Below, one piece after another: positions 25,200 to 32,906 of a DNA stretch of 36,379 bases. Within the stretch, counting starts at the first letter, position 1. Each line of letters begins with the position of its first letter. The notes under the pieces were generated by a model. The model saw only the letters and a list, made by a program, of their open reading frames with translations. It made no database searches and was not told the DNA's origin. The stretch is from Lachnospiraceae bacterium. GTDB lineage: Bacteria > Bacillota > Clostridia > Lachnospirales > Lachnospiraceae. A program made the position numbers and the translations under genes. The stretch covers positions 1 through 36,379 of the forward strand of contig CAAGJU010000186.1 in the NCBI GenBank assembly GCA_900770225.1, in the 5' to 3' direction.

Positions 25200-26144
25200 A
25201 TGAGCTTTTATACAGATGCCTGGCGCCTGGGAGGCACGGTTGTCACCGGATATCCGGCAGCGGATATGCCTGACCGGATCAGACAGAATCCGCCTGCGGG
25301 ACAGGCGGAGGAGATGCGGAATCTGACTGCTGACAATCATGCGTCTTCCGCAACTGATTATTTGAAAACAAAGGGAAGGATTTTTGATATCCAGAGATAT
25401 TCTGTGCACGACGGAACGGGAATCAGAACCATTGTATTTCTGAAGGGGTGTGTGCTCAGATGCCGGTGGTGCTGCAATCCTGAGTCTCAGGAGCCCGGCA
25501 TACAGCAGATGCGGCTTGCAGACGGCAGCGTGCGCATTGTCGGTGAAGATACCACAGTGGGAGATGTCATGAAAACGGTAAACAGCGACAGGATGTATTA
25601 CCGGCGGTCAGGCGGCGGACTGACGCTCTCCGGCGGGGAGAGCCTCTGCCAGCCGGAATTCGCCCGGGATCTTCTGCATGCTGCAAAGGATGAGGGATTC
25701 TCAACAGCGATGGAAAGCATGGCCTGTGCGGATTATTCGCACATCGAGGCCCTTCTTCCGTGGCTGGATCAGTATCTGATGGATATCAAGCATATGAACG
25801 GGGAAAAACATCGCGAATTTACCGGGCGCGACAATGCGCTGATGCTGGAAAATGCGAGGCGCACGGCTGCTTCCGGACAGTGCGAGCTGATCATCCGGAC
25901 GCCGGTGATTCCGACGTTTAATGACACAGACGAAGAAATCGATGAGATCGCAGCCTTTGCAGCCTCACTTCCGGGCGTTCAGGAACTCCATCTGCTTCCC
26001 TATCACCGGCTTGGCTACGATAAATATATTGGGCTGGGGCGTCCTTATCTGATGGGAGACATTCCTGTTCCTACCAGGGAAAAAATGCTCCGCCTGAAGA
26101 ATGTTGTGGAAAAGCATCACCTGAAATGTGTCATCGGCGGGTGA
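25200..26144 (+). CDS. Glycyl radical enzyme activase (radical SAM)
   Basis: A 314-residue radical SAM protein. FDIQRYSVHDGTGIRTIVFLKGC leads into the cluster motif CVLRCRWC (CxxxCxxC), then NPESQ and YYRRSGGGLTLSGGE. It should use SAM and [4Fe-4S] to put the radical on Gly818 of the preceding enzyme. Two oddities: the ferredoxin-like two-cluster insert usual after CNPES in activases of diol dehydratases is absent (the sequence goes straight to EPGIQQMRLADGS), and the N-terminus has a 55-residue polar extension before GRIFDIQ. GGES replaces the common GGEP. The ATG at 25200 follows GAGGTG and lies 10 bases after the dehydratase stop, so the two are translated together. Confidence 0.9.
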   Translation: MSFYTDAWRLGGTVVTGYPAADMPDRIRQNPPAGQAEEMRNLTADNHASSATDYLKTKGRIFDIQRYSVHDGTGIRTIVFLKGCVLRCRWCCNPESQEPGIQQMRLADGSVRIVGEDTTVGDVMKTVNSDRMYYRRSGGGLTLSGGESLCQPEFARDLLHAAKDEGFSTAMESMACADYSHIEALLPWLDQYLMDIKHMNGEKHREFTGRDNALMLENARRTAASGQCELIIRTPVIPTFNDTDEEIDEIAAFAASLPGVQELHLLPYHRLGYDKYIGLGRPYLMGDIPVPTREKMLRLKNVVEKHHLKCVIGG

Positions 26145-26169
26145 CTGCATATATCACAGAGAATCAGCA

Positions 26170-26249
26170 GGATAAAACCGCCTTGCGGATTTTATCCCGC
26201 TATCGCGACGTGAGCCCCACCCGATCGCTTCGTGATCGGATGGGGCTTT
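26170..26249 (+). terminator. Double hairpin terminator between activase and lacI-type gene
   Basis: The first hairpin, 26170-26197, pairs GGATAAAACCGC with GCGGATTTTATCC. The second, 26213-26249, pairs AGCCCCACCCGATC with GATCGGATGGGGCT and is followed by TTTCTGT. Both sit between convergent genes. Confidence 0.75.
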
Positions 26250-26262
26250 CTGTCTGCGCAGT

Positions 26263-27270
26263 TCAGAGCGAGAACCGCTTGATCAGCACAGGAGGGACTT
26301 CGATCTTGATCGGCGGCTGCTGCGGATGGCGGATCCGGTGGATCAGCTGACGGGTGGCACACTCCGCCATATAAGTTCTCGGCACATCCATCGTCGTCAG
26401 CGACGGGTCGAAGATGCGCGCTTCGGCAATATTATCGAAGCCGATAATGCCGATATCTTCGGGAACGCGGATGCCACGGAGCTTCAGGGCTTTGATCGCG
26501 CCGATGGCGATGATGTCATTGTCGCAGAAATAGGCATCCGCGAGCTGTGCGCCGCTGTCGATCAGCTCGAGCATGTCGGTGACAGAACCCTCGATGCTCG
26601 GTGAGATCTTGTGAATAATACTTCTGGAAAAAGACATGCCGTTCTCGCGAACGGCTCTTTTAAACCCAACAAGCCGCTCACTGAAATTGGGAATGTGGTA
26701 TGCCGACCGGATGTAGCCCGGCTGACAGTTCCGCCTGGCGATCAGATAATTGACGGCCTGATGCGCGCCGCCGACATTGTTGATCAGACAGCAGTCGCAG
26801 TCAATGTTGTCAAAGGAAGAGTCGAGCAGGACGACCGGGAACGGCAGACGGGTGAACTTCCTGCAGTTATCCTGCGAGATTTCCGTTCCGACGAGGATGA
26901 CGCCGATGCAGTCGGACACCCGGAGATCCTCAAGAAAACGGTTCAGGTCGTCGTTGCGTTCCCAGAAAGGCGTGATCCTCACGCGGATGTTTTCAGCACT
27001 TGCGACATTCTGCACACCGACGGAAAGCTCATCAAAAATAGGCGAGTAGGACAGAATGGCATTTGTTGTCTTATAGAGAACGACGTAGATCGTCCCTTCC
27101 AGCGCACGGCTCCCCTTGATGCGCGACATATCATATCCGTATTTCTCAGCTGCACGAAGTACTTTCTGCCGTGTCTCCGTGCTGACGCCGGGCTTGTTGT
27201 GAAGAGCCATGGAGACGGCAGTCTGCGAAATGCCGAGCTTCTGAGCCAGATCTTTAGCGGTCGTACCCAT
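26263..27270 (-). CDS. LacI-family transcriptional regulator
   Basis: A 335-residue LacI/GalR-type regulator. The N-terminal helix-turn-helix is TAKDLAQKLGISQTAVSMAL with hinge GVSTETRQKVLRAAEKYGY. The periplasmic-binding-like core includes VPEDIGIIGFDN and LTTMDVPRTYMAECATRQLI. GAGGTAG precedes the ATG. It is divergent from the isomerase-transketolase-kinase operon across 371 bp of dyad-rich sequence, so it most likely represses that operon and is relieved by a sugar or sugar phosphate. It is convergent with the dehydratase-activase pair, whose promoter also carries an AACGTT core, so wider control is possible. Confidence 0.9.
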   Translation of the reverse strand: MGTTAKDLAQKLGISQTAVSMALHNKPGVSTETRQKVLRAAEKYGYDMSRIKGSRALEGTIYVVLYKTTNAILSYSPIFDELSVGVQNVASAENIRVRITPFWERNDDLNRFLEDLRVSDCIGVILVGTEISQDNCRKFTRLPFPVVLLDSSFDNIDCDCCLINNVGGAHQAVNYLIARRNCQPGYIRSAYHIPNFSERLVGFKRAVRENGMSFSRSIIHKISPSIEGSVTDMLELIDSGAQLADAYFCDNDIIAIGAIKALKLRGIRVPEDIGIIGFDNIAEARIFDPSLTTMDVPRTYMAECATRQLIHRIRHPQQPPIKIEVPPVLIKRFSL

Positions 27271-27337
27271 TTCTACCTCATTCCTGTTGACGGATTACAT
27301 TCCAAATATAAAGTAAACCCTACTTCCAGAATTTGCA

Positions 27338-27351
27338 AGAAAACGCTAAGA
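27338..27351 (+). promoter_or_regulatory. cre-like/LacI-type operator candidate
   Basis: AGAAAACGCTAAGA fits the TGWAARCGYTWNCW cre consensus at 12 of 14 positions. AACG here and CGTT nine bases on also form a spaced dyad. Either CcpA or the adjacent LacI-type protein could bind. Confidence 0.45.
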
Positions 27352-27412
27352 CGTTCGGAATACAGCTGAAATATGCGTGATTATTGCCTGAAACAGCGAA
27401 TTATCGAAACAA

Positions 27413-27444
27413 ATAAAGTAAAAATAAAGTAATTATCACTTTAT
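27413..27444. promoter_or_regulatory. ATAAAGT dyad/direct repeats in the lacI-isomerase spacer
   Basis: ATAAAGT (27424-27430) and ACTTTAT (27438-27444) form an exact 7-bp dyad with a 7-base centre, and another ATAAAGT lies at 27413-27419. A similar AAGTA/TACTT pair is at 27311-27325. It is an operator candidate distinct from the AACG site. Confidence 0.45.
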
Positions 27445-27531
27445 ATTTTATTGAGATAAAGCAAAACTTTGAATACAGTTAAACTGTCAGGCAGATAGAC
27501 AAAACGATAATCTGAATGATAACAGTGTCAA

Positions 27532-27577
27532 AAGTCATCACCCACGTTGCACTTGTGCAAAAGTGGGTGAATGACTT
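27532..27577 (+). promoter_or_regulatory. Long near-perfect hairpin upstream of the isomerase gene
   Basis: AAGTCATCACCCAC, then TTGCA, CTTG loop, TGCAA, then GTGGGTGAATGACTT: almost the whole 46-base segment is self-complementary. It lies 64 bases before the isomerase start and could be an RNA control element or a large operator. No U tract follows, which argues against simple termination. Confidence 0.6.
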
Positions 27578-27641
27578 ATTGACATCCACATCATCTGAAC
27601 ATGAAACATACATATGCAGAATGAACAGGAGGCAGTACAGC

Positions 27642-29048
27642 ATGAAGAAACAGGTGAAAATCGGGTTTGCTCCTACGCGGAGAGCCATCTTCAGCGCACC
27701 GGATGCCATTAAATATGCAGATCTCACGAGAAGGAAACTCGATGAGATGGGCATCGACTACGTGGATATCAAAGATATCAATGAGGAAGGTCTTCTTTAC
27801 AACGACGAGGACAGAATAAAAATTGCGGAGAAATTCAGGAAGGAAAAAGTCGATGGCCTGTTTCTCCCGCACGGAAATTTCGGAACGGAGTACGAATGTG
27901 CACGTCTCGCAAAGGATCTGAACGTACCGGTTCTTCTCTGGGGCCCGCGCGATGAGCGTCCGGAGCCGGACGGCATGCGGCTGCGCGATACTCAGTGCGG
28001 ACTTTTCGCCACAGGAAAAGTGCTCCGCCGCTTCCAGATCCCGTTCACCTATATGACGAACTGCAGGCTGACGGATCCGGAGTTTGAGCGCGGCCTGAAG
28101 GATTTCCTTGCCGTCTGCAATGTGGTAAAAACTTTCCGCCATATCCGTATCCTTCAGATCGGACCGCGTCCGTATGATTTCTGGAGCACGATGTGCAATG
28201 AGGGAGAACTGCTGGAGAAGTTCAATATCCAGCTTGCGCCTGTGCCGATCCCGGAGCTGACGGAGGAGATGAACCGCGTCAGAAAGGAAGAGGCGGATAA
28301 GGTAAAGGATGTCATTCGCTACTGCAGGGAGAATATGACCTGCAAGATCGAGGACAATCTGCTGAACAACGTGGCTGCCCTGAAGGTTGCCATGCGCAAT
28401 CTCGCTGACAAGTACGGAGCGAATGCGATCGCGATCCAGTGCTGGAATGCGCTCCAGGGTGAGATCGGCATCATGCCGTGCGCAGCGAACTCCCTGCTGA
28501 ATGAAGAAGGACTGCCTGTCGTCTGCGAGACAGATATCCATGGCGCGATCACACAGCTTATGGTCGAGGCGGCGGATCTGGAAGGACACCGTTCCATGTT
28601 TGCCGACTGGACAGTGAGACATCCGGACAATGAGAACGGAGAGCTCCTGCAGCACTGCGGCCCGTGGCCGATCAGCGTGGCGAGGGAAAAACCGACGATC
28701 TGCGTGCCGGTTGCTTTTCCGTACAACGGCGCTGTGTCTGCCGAGGCAAAGCACGGCAATCTCACACTGGCCCGCTTCGACGGCGACAACGGAGAGTATT
28801 CTCTGCTGCTCGGGCGTGCAAAGGGCATTGACGGACCTTATACCAAGGGAACGTATCTCTGGGTAGAGGTGGAGAATCTGAAGAGACTGGAAGCCAAAAT
28901 CGTGGAAGGTCCGTACATTCATCACTGCGTGGCTATCCATGCAGATGTGGTTCCCGTCCTTTATGAAGCATGCAAGTACATCGGTGTAAAGCCGGATCTG
29001 TATGATCCGATCGAAGAAGAGGTTAAGGCCTATCTGCGCGGGGAATGA
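27642..29048 (+). CDS. L-fucose/arabinose-isomerase-like sugar isomerase (candidate D-apiose isomerase)
   Basis: A 468-residue protein of the L-fucose isomerase-like group (COG2407 type). The N-terminal half is a Rossmann-like substrate region (DGLFLPHGNFGTEYECARLA, VLLWGPRDERPEPDG). The C-terminal half has the metal-site pattern CWNALQGEIGIMPC and VCETDIHGAITQLMVEAA, whose Glu and Asp match the manganese ligands of fucose isomerases, and a late His in IHHCVAIHADVV. It should interconvert an aldose and a ketose. Downstream are a split transketolase and a FGGY kinase, which suggests apiose to apulose; D-arabinose or L-fucose-type substrates are alternatives. The start at 27642 follows AGGAGG by nine bases; a frame from 27516 runs through the hairpin. 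Confidence 0.78.
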   Translation: MKKQVKIGFAPTRRAIFSAPDAIKYADLTRRKLDEMGIDYVDIKDINEEGLLYNDEDRIKIAEKFRKEKVDGLFLPHGNFGTEYECARLAKDLNVPVLLWGPRDERPEPDGMRLRDTQCGLFATGKVLRRFQIPFTYMTNCRLTDPEFERGLKDFLAVCNVVKTFRHIRILQIGPRPYDFWSTMCNEGELLEKFNIQLAPVPIPELTEEMNRVRKEEADKVKDVIRYCRENMTCKIEDNLLNNVAALKVAMRNLADKYGANAIAIQCWNALQGEIGIMPCAANSLLNEEGLPVVCETDIHGAITQLMVEAADLEGHRSMFADWTVRHPDNENGELLQHCGPWPISVAREKPTICVPVAFPYNGAVSAEAKHGNLTLARFDGDNGEYSLLLGRAKGIDGPYTKGTYLWVEVENLKRLEAKIVEGPYIHHCVAIHADVVPVLYEACKYIGVKPDLYDPIEEEVKAYLRGE

Positions 29049-29145
29049 TGCAGCCGTGTGCGTGGACACCTGACAGTATCAGACAACCTGTGAAAAACTG
29101 AGGCAGAAAAATCGGGCTTTGATGGACCTTAAAGGAGAGATAACA

Positions 29146-29988
29146 ATGAAGAAAATATACAGTGCTGCGGAACTTGAGCACATCGCCAATGAGCGCCGCA
29201 AAGATGTCATTGAAATGCTTTACCGTTCAAGTGCAGGACACATTGGTGGCGACATGTCTGTCATGGAGATCCTGACGACACTTTACTATCGTGTGATGAA
29301 TGTCGGTGCTGACAAAATCCACGATCCGGACAGAGACCGTTTCATTCTGAGCAAGGGTCACTGCGCAGATGCCCTGTATACCATTCTCGGCGATCTCGGA
29401 TATTTTGACAAAGAGGACCTGATGCAGCATTTCTCGTCCTACGGTTCTGTTTTTATCGGACATCCGAATACGGATGTACCCGGTATTGAGGTGAACGGCG
29501 GTTCTCTCGGCCATGGCCTTGCCGTCGGCACAGGCATGGCGATCGCCGGCAAGATGGATAAGAGGAATTACCGCGTCTACGTGGTGCTGGGTGACGGCGA
29601 AATGGCTGAGGGATCGAACTATGAGGCCATGATGGCAGCGGCGCAGTACCACCTCGACAATCTGTGCGCGACCGTTGACCTGAACGGACTTCAGATCTCC
29701 GGAACCACAGACGAGGTTATGTCGACGAGGGATATGAAGACGAAATTCGAGGCATTCAACTGGAATGTGATCGAGGTCGCGGATGGAAATGATCCGGAAG
29801 AGCTGCTTTCCGCGTATGAACTGGCTTCAAAGTTTAAAGGCAGACCGACGGCAGTGATCGCCCATACGGTCAAGGGCAAGGGAATTTCCTATATGGAAAA
29901 TCAGGCGTCCTGGCATCACGGCGTGATGACGGAGGATCAGTTCAGAGAGGCTGAGAAGGAAATAGCGGAGGAGATCGAAAATGGCTGA
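29146..29988 (+). CDS. Transketolase-like N-terminal subunit (TPP-binding)
   Basis: A 280-residue separate N-terminal half of transketolase. It has GHIGGDMSVMEIL, SKGHCADALYT, GSLGHGLAVGTGMA, the thiamine-diphosphate motif GDGEMAEGSNYEAM through VDLN, and HTVKGKGISYMEN with SWHHG. Split transketolases of this kind (N- and C-subunits encoded side by side) include general pentose-phosphate types and apulose-4-phosphate transketolase. AAAGGAG is well placed before the ATG at 29146; an ATG at 29119 is in frame. It overlaps the C-subunit gene by eight bases, so the two are translationally coupled. Confidence 0.9.
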   Translation: MKKIYSAAELEHIANERRKDVIEMLYRSSAGHIGGDMSVMEILTTLYYRVMNVGADKIHDPDRDRFILSKGHCADALYTILGDLGYFDKEDLMQHFSSYGSVFIGHPNTDVPGIEVNGGSLGHGLAVGTGMAIAGKMDKRNYRVYVVLGDGEMAEGSNYEAMMAAAQYHLDNLCATVDLNGLQISGTTDEVMSTRDMKTKFEAFNWNVIEVADGNDPEELLSAYELASKFKGRPTAVIAHTVKGKGISYMENQASWHHGVMTEDQFREAEKEIAEEIENG

Positions 29989-30910
29989 AACGAATCGTCA
30001 GGTAATTTGCAGCGTTTTAATGGAAAAAGCAAAAACGGATAAAGACATCGTTGTTCTCTGCTCGGATTCCAGAGGCTCGGCTTCCCTGACGCCTTTCGCC
30101 AAAGAGTATCCGGAGCAGTTCGTAGAAATGGGTATTGCCGAACAGAACCTGGTATCGGTAGCTGCCGGACTGGCTTCTGCCGGTAAAAAAGCATTCGCGG
30201 CATCGCCGGCGAGCTTCCTTTCGACGAGAAGCTATGAGCAGTGCAAGGTCGATGTGGCCTATAACGATTCCAATGTGAAACTGATCGGTATCTCCGGCGG
30301 CGTAAGCTACGGCGCACTAGGCATGACGCATCATTCCTGCCAGGACATTGCGGCGATGGCGTCCCTGCCCGGCATGCGTGTATACCTGCCCAGCGACCGC
30401 TTCCTCACCAGAAAACTGATGGAGGCACTGACGGATGATGGTGAGCCTGCGTACATCAGGGTGAGCCGTCAGGCGACCAATGACGTATACGACGAGAACC
30501 TCTCGTTTACCATGGATAAGGCGCAGCTGATCTCACTCGGACATGATGTGGAGATCGTTGCGTGCGGCGATATGGTGCCGAACGCAGTCGGCGCAGCTGC
30601 GATCCTCAGAGAGCAGGGTATCGACGCCGGCGTGATCGACATGTACTGCCTGAAACCCTATGATAAGGAAACGCTCCTGCAGGCGGCGGAGCAGACAAAG
30701 CTGATCGTGACGGCCGAGGAGCATGACCCGTTCGGAGGACTCGGTGCCATGACGGCGCAGATCCTCTCGGCGGAACATCCGATGAGAGTTCTCGAGCTGG
30801 CACTCCCGGATGAACATCTGGTAGCCGGCAGCAACAAGGATATCTTCAGGCATTACGGCCTGGATGCTGCGGGCATTGCGAAGAGGACGGCAGAAGCACT
30901 GGGGAAGTAA
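29981..30910 (+). CDS. Transketolase-like C-terminal subunit (pyrimidine-binding)
   Basis: A 309-residue partner subunit with the pyrimidine-binding domain, including the catalytic Glu in EMGIAEQNLVSVAAGLA, then GVSYGALGMTHHSCQDIAAMASLPG and a C-terminal domain (VIDMYCLKPYDKETLL, TAEEHDPFGGLG). It completes the enzyme encoded by the previous gene, which transfers two-carbon ketol units between sugar phosphates. GGAGGAG lies inside the end of the upstream gene. The kinase follows after five bases, so the operon is tight. The phosphorylated acceptor or donor cannot be read from the sequence; apulose-4-phosphate is the context-based guess. Confidence 0.9.
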   Translation: MAETNRQVICSVLMEKAKTDKDIVVLCSDSRGSASLTPFAKEYPEQFVEMGIAEQNLVSVAAGLASAGKKAFAASPASFLSTRSYEQCKVDVAYNDSNVKLIGISGGVSYGALGMTHHSCQDIAAMASLPGMRVYLPSDRFLTRKLMEALTDDGEPAYIRVSRQATNDVYDENLSFTMDKAQLISLGHDVEIVACGDMVPNAVGAAAILREQGIDAGVIDMYCLKPYDKETLLQAAEQTKLIVTAEEHDPFGGLGAMTAQILSAEHPMRVLELALPDEHLVAGSNKDIFRHYGLDAAGIAKRTAEALGK

Positions 30911-30915
30911 AAATT

Positions 30916-32382
30916 ATGGATTATATATTGGGAATAGATCAGAGTACACAGGGCACCAAGCTCCTGCTGTTTGACAGGAACGGTGCGATCGCCGGAAAAA
31001 CCGACAGAAGCCACCGTCAGCTGATCAGTGAGCAGGGCTGGGTTTCCCATGATCTGAACGAGATCTATCAGAATCTGCTGGAAGCACTGCAGGAACTGCT
31101 TCGGAAGACCGGTATCGACGGCGCGCAGATCAAAGCTGTCGGCATCAGCAACCAGAGAGAGACGACCTGCGCCTTTGATCAGAGCGGTGTTCCGCTTGCC
31201 AAAGCCATTGTATGGCAGTGCGGAAGGGCGGCAGAGATCGCCTCGCGTCATGCGGATAAAACTGATCTGATCTTCGGAAAAACAGGGCTGAAACTTTCCC
31301 CGTATTTTCCGGCGGCAAAAATGCAGTGGCTTCTCGAGAATGAGCTGCAGGATATCGAACCCGGGAAAATCCGTCTGGGAACGATAGACAGCTGGCTCGT
31401 CTGCCGGCTGACGCACGGAGCCGTATATAAGACGGACGCAACCAACGCTTCCCGGACACAGCTCTATAATATCCGGCTCGGAAAATGGGATGAAGAGCTC
31501 ATGGATATTTTTCATGTGAGCCCGTCCATGCTTCCGGAGGTCACGGACAGCAACGGCGATTTCGGTTCGACGGACTTCGACGGAATTCTTCCCGCTGCGG
31601 TGCCGATCACGGCGGCGATCGGCGATTCGCATGCGGCGCTGTTCGGGCAGAACTGCCGCACGGAAGGCATGATCAAGGCCACATACGGCACCGGTTCGTC
31701 GATCATGATGAATATCGGAGACAGGATGGTCTCGGATCCGAGACTGTCGACCTCCATTGCCTATCAGATGGACGGCAGGACATTTTACTGCCTGGAGGGG
31801 AATATCAACTACACCGGCGCCGTGATCTCATGGCTGAAAAACGATCTGCAGCTGATCTCATCACCGGGCGAGACGGAAGATCTGATCGCAAGGGCCAATC
31901 CGGGGGATCAGACAGTCCTGGTGCCTGCCTTTACGGGACTTTCCGCGCCGCACTGGAATACGGAGGTGCGTGCGGCGATCATGAACATGTCCCGGACCAC
32001 CGGGCGGAGCGAGATCGTCAAAGCAGCGGTCGACAGTATCGCACAGCAGGTGACGGACGTCATCGAAGTGATGAAGGAAGTATCCGGGCATCCGGTGAAA
32101 TGCCTGCGTGTAGACGGCGGGCCGACCAGAAATCACTATCTGATGAAGCTGCAGAGCCTGCTGGCCGAGTGTTCTCTCGATGTGCCGGACCGCGAGGAAC
32201 TTTCTGCGATCGGTGCAGCCTATATGGCGGGCATGAAGGCCGGTATATATTCCGATGAAGTGTACGAAAATCTTCACTACCAGCATTACAGGAGTGAGAC
32301 GAACGAGACGCGGAGAAGGCAGATGCGCAGGGACTGGCAGGCGGCTCTTGCGGGCGCTGAGCAGTGTGCGAAAGAACTGTAA
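30916..32382 (+). CDS. FGGY-family carbohydrate kinase, glycerol-kinase-like
   Basis: A 488-residue FGGY kinase. The ATPase fold motifs are YILGIDQSTQGTKLLLFD, GISNQRETTCAFD, AIVWQCGRAAEI, TNASRTQLYNI, AIGDSHAALFGQ (catalytic Asp) and LRVDGGPTRNHYLM. Overall it is closest in appearance to glycerol kinase, but GDQQAALFG is GDSHAALFG and the substrate loop differs. With isomerase and split transketolase before it, phosphorylation of a ketose such as D-apulose is the best inference; glycerol or L-erythrulose kinases remain possible. It is the last gene of the operon and is followed by a terminator. Confidence 0.87.
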   Translation: MDYILGIDQSTQGTKLLLFDRNGAIAGKTDRSHRQLISEQGWVSHDLNEIYQNLLEALQELLRKTGIDGAQIKAVGISNQRETTCAFDQSGVPLAKAIVWQCGRAAEIASRHADKTDLIFGKTGLKLSPYFPAAKMQWLLENELQDIEPGKIRLGTIDSWLVCRLTHGAVYKTDATNASRTQLYNIRLGKWDEELMDIFHVSPSMLPEVTDSNGDFGSTDFDGILPAAVPITAAIGDSHAALFGQNCRTEGMIKATYGTGSSIMMNIGDRMVSDPRLSTSIAYQMDGRTFYCLEGNINYTGAVISWLKNDLQLISSPGETEDLIARANPGDQTVLVPAFTGLSAPHWNTEVRAAIMNMSRTTGRSEIVKAAVDSIAQQVTDVIEVMKEVSGHPVKCLRVDGGPTRNHYLMKLQSLLAECSLDVPDREELSAIGAAYMAGMKAGIYSDEVYENLHYQHYRSETNETRRRQMRRDWQAALAGAEQCAKEL

Positions 32383-32458
32383 CGCACAGGGATTATGGTG
32401 CAGGTCAGAAGTGTCGGGGTGGATTCCGGAAAGGAAGCATTCCTGTTTTCCTGCCTTA

Positions 32459-32494
32459 CGGATATCTCACAATATGTGGGATATCCGCTTTGCT
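32459..32494 (+). terminator. Terminator of the isomerase-transketolase-kinase operon
   Basis: CGGATATCTCAC and GTGGGATATCCG pair around AATAT, followed by CTTTGCTTCT. Confidence 0.7.
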
Positions 32495-32566
32495 TCTATG
32501 TTTCAGAATCTTTCAGGTCTGCGTGTCATGCAGAGGTGTCCATGCTCTGAAAAAGTTCTTTTGAAA

Positions 32567-32719
32567 TTATTTAGACTGATTTCTGATAACCTCCTCCGGG
32601 GAAGCCCAGAGCACCGTCCCCTTCTCTGTCACCAGTCTCAGCAGTTTGTGATTTTCATCTGCCGCACGATCGACAACGGCTTTAACCAATACAGTTTCTC
32701 CCTTTTTAAAGTTTTCCAT
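32567..32719 (-). CDS. Small conserved-looking hypothetical protein
   Basis: Fifty residues starting MENFKKGETVLVKAVVDRAA and ending WASPEEVIRNQSK, a compact beta-rich pattern of KOW/Tudor-like small domains (KKGETVLVKAVV). GAGGTG is correctly spaced before the ATG, which supports translation. A longer frame from 32758 has no such site. I do not recognise its family. Confidence 0.55.
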   Translation of the reverse strand: MENFKKGETVLVKAVVDRAADENHKLLRLVTEKGTVLWASPEEVIRNQSK

Positions 32720-32765
32720 TTCATTCACCTCGAAGTGTTGCTTACATATCCGATCCATTATATAC

Positions 32766-32906
32766 CTATTCCGTCACTCGTGCCGTGGATATCTCGTATT
32801 CCTTTCGCAGGTCGTTCTCAGTAGGTGGCCCGATCACCGCCCTCTGCATCACCCAGGACATGGACGGCCGCTCGCAGCCAGGACTCTGTATCATCAGGTG
32901 CTTCAT
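32766..32906 (-). CDS. Possible 46-residue frame coupled to the ATPase stop
   Basis: Its ATG shares ATGA with the stop of the upstream ATPase gene, and the frame runs MKHLMIQSPGCERPSMSWVM to YEISTARVTE. The composition is more GC-rich than the ATPase. I do not recognise it. The overlap favours translation, but it could equally be a remnant or chance. Confidence 0.22.
   Translation of the reverse strand: MKHLMIQSPGCERPSMSWVMQRAVIGPPTENDLRKEYEISTARVTE

Noticed and set aside
27591..29069. 492-codon minus-strand open frame
   Set aside because: It mirrors the isomerase gene exactly and contains no recognisable domain.
26263..32382. Sulfoquinovose (sulfo-transketolase) operon
   Set aside because: A split transketolase also fits that pathway, but the fucose-isomerase-like and glycerol-kinase-like genes fit the apiose route better and no sulfonate exporter or sulfoacetaldehyde reductase is present.
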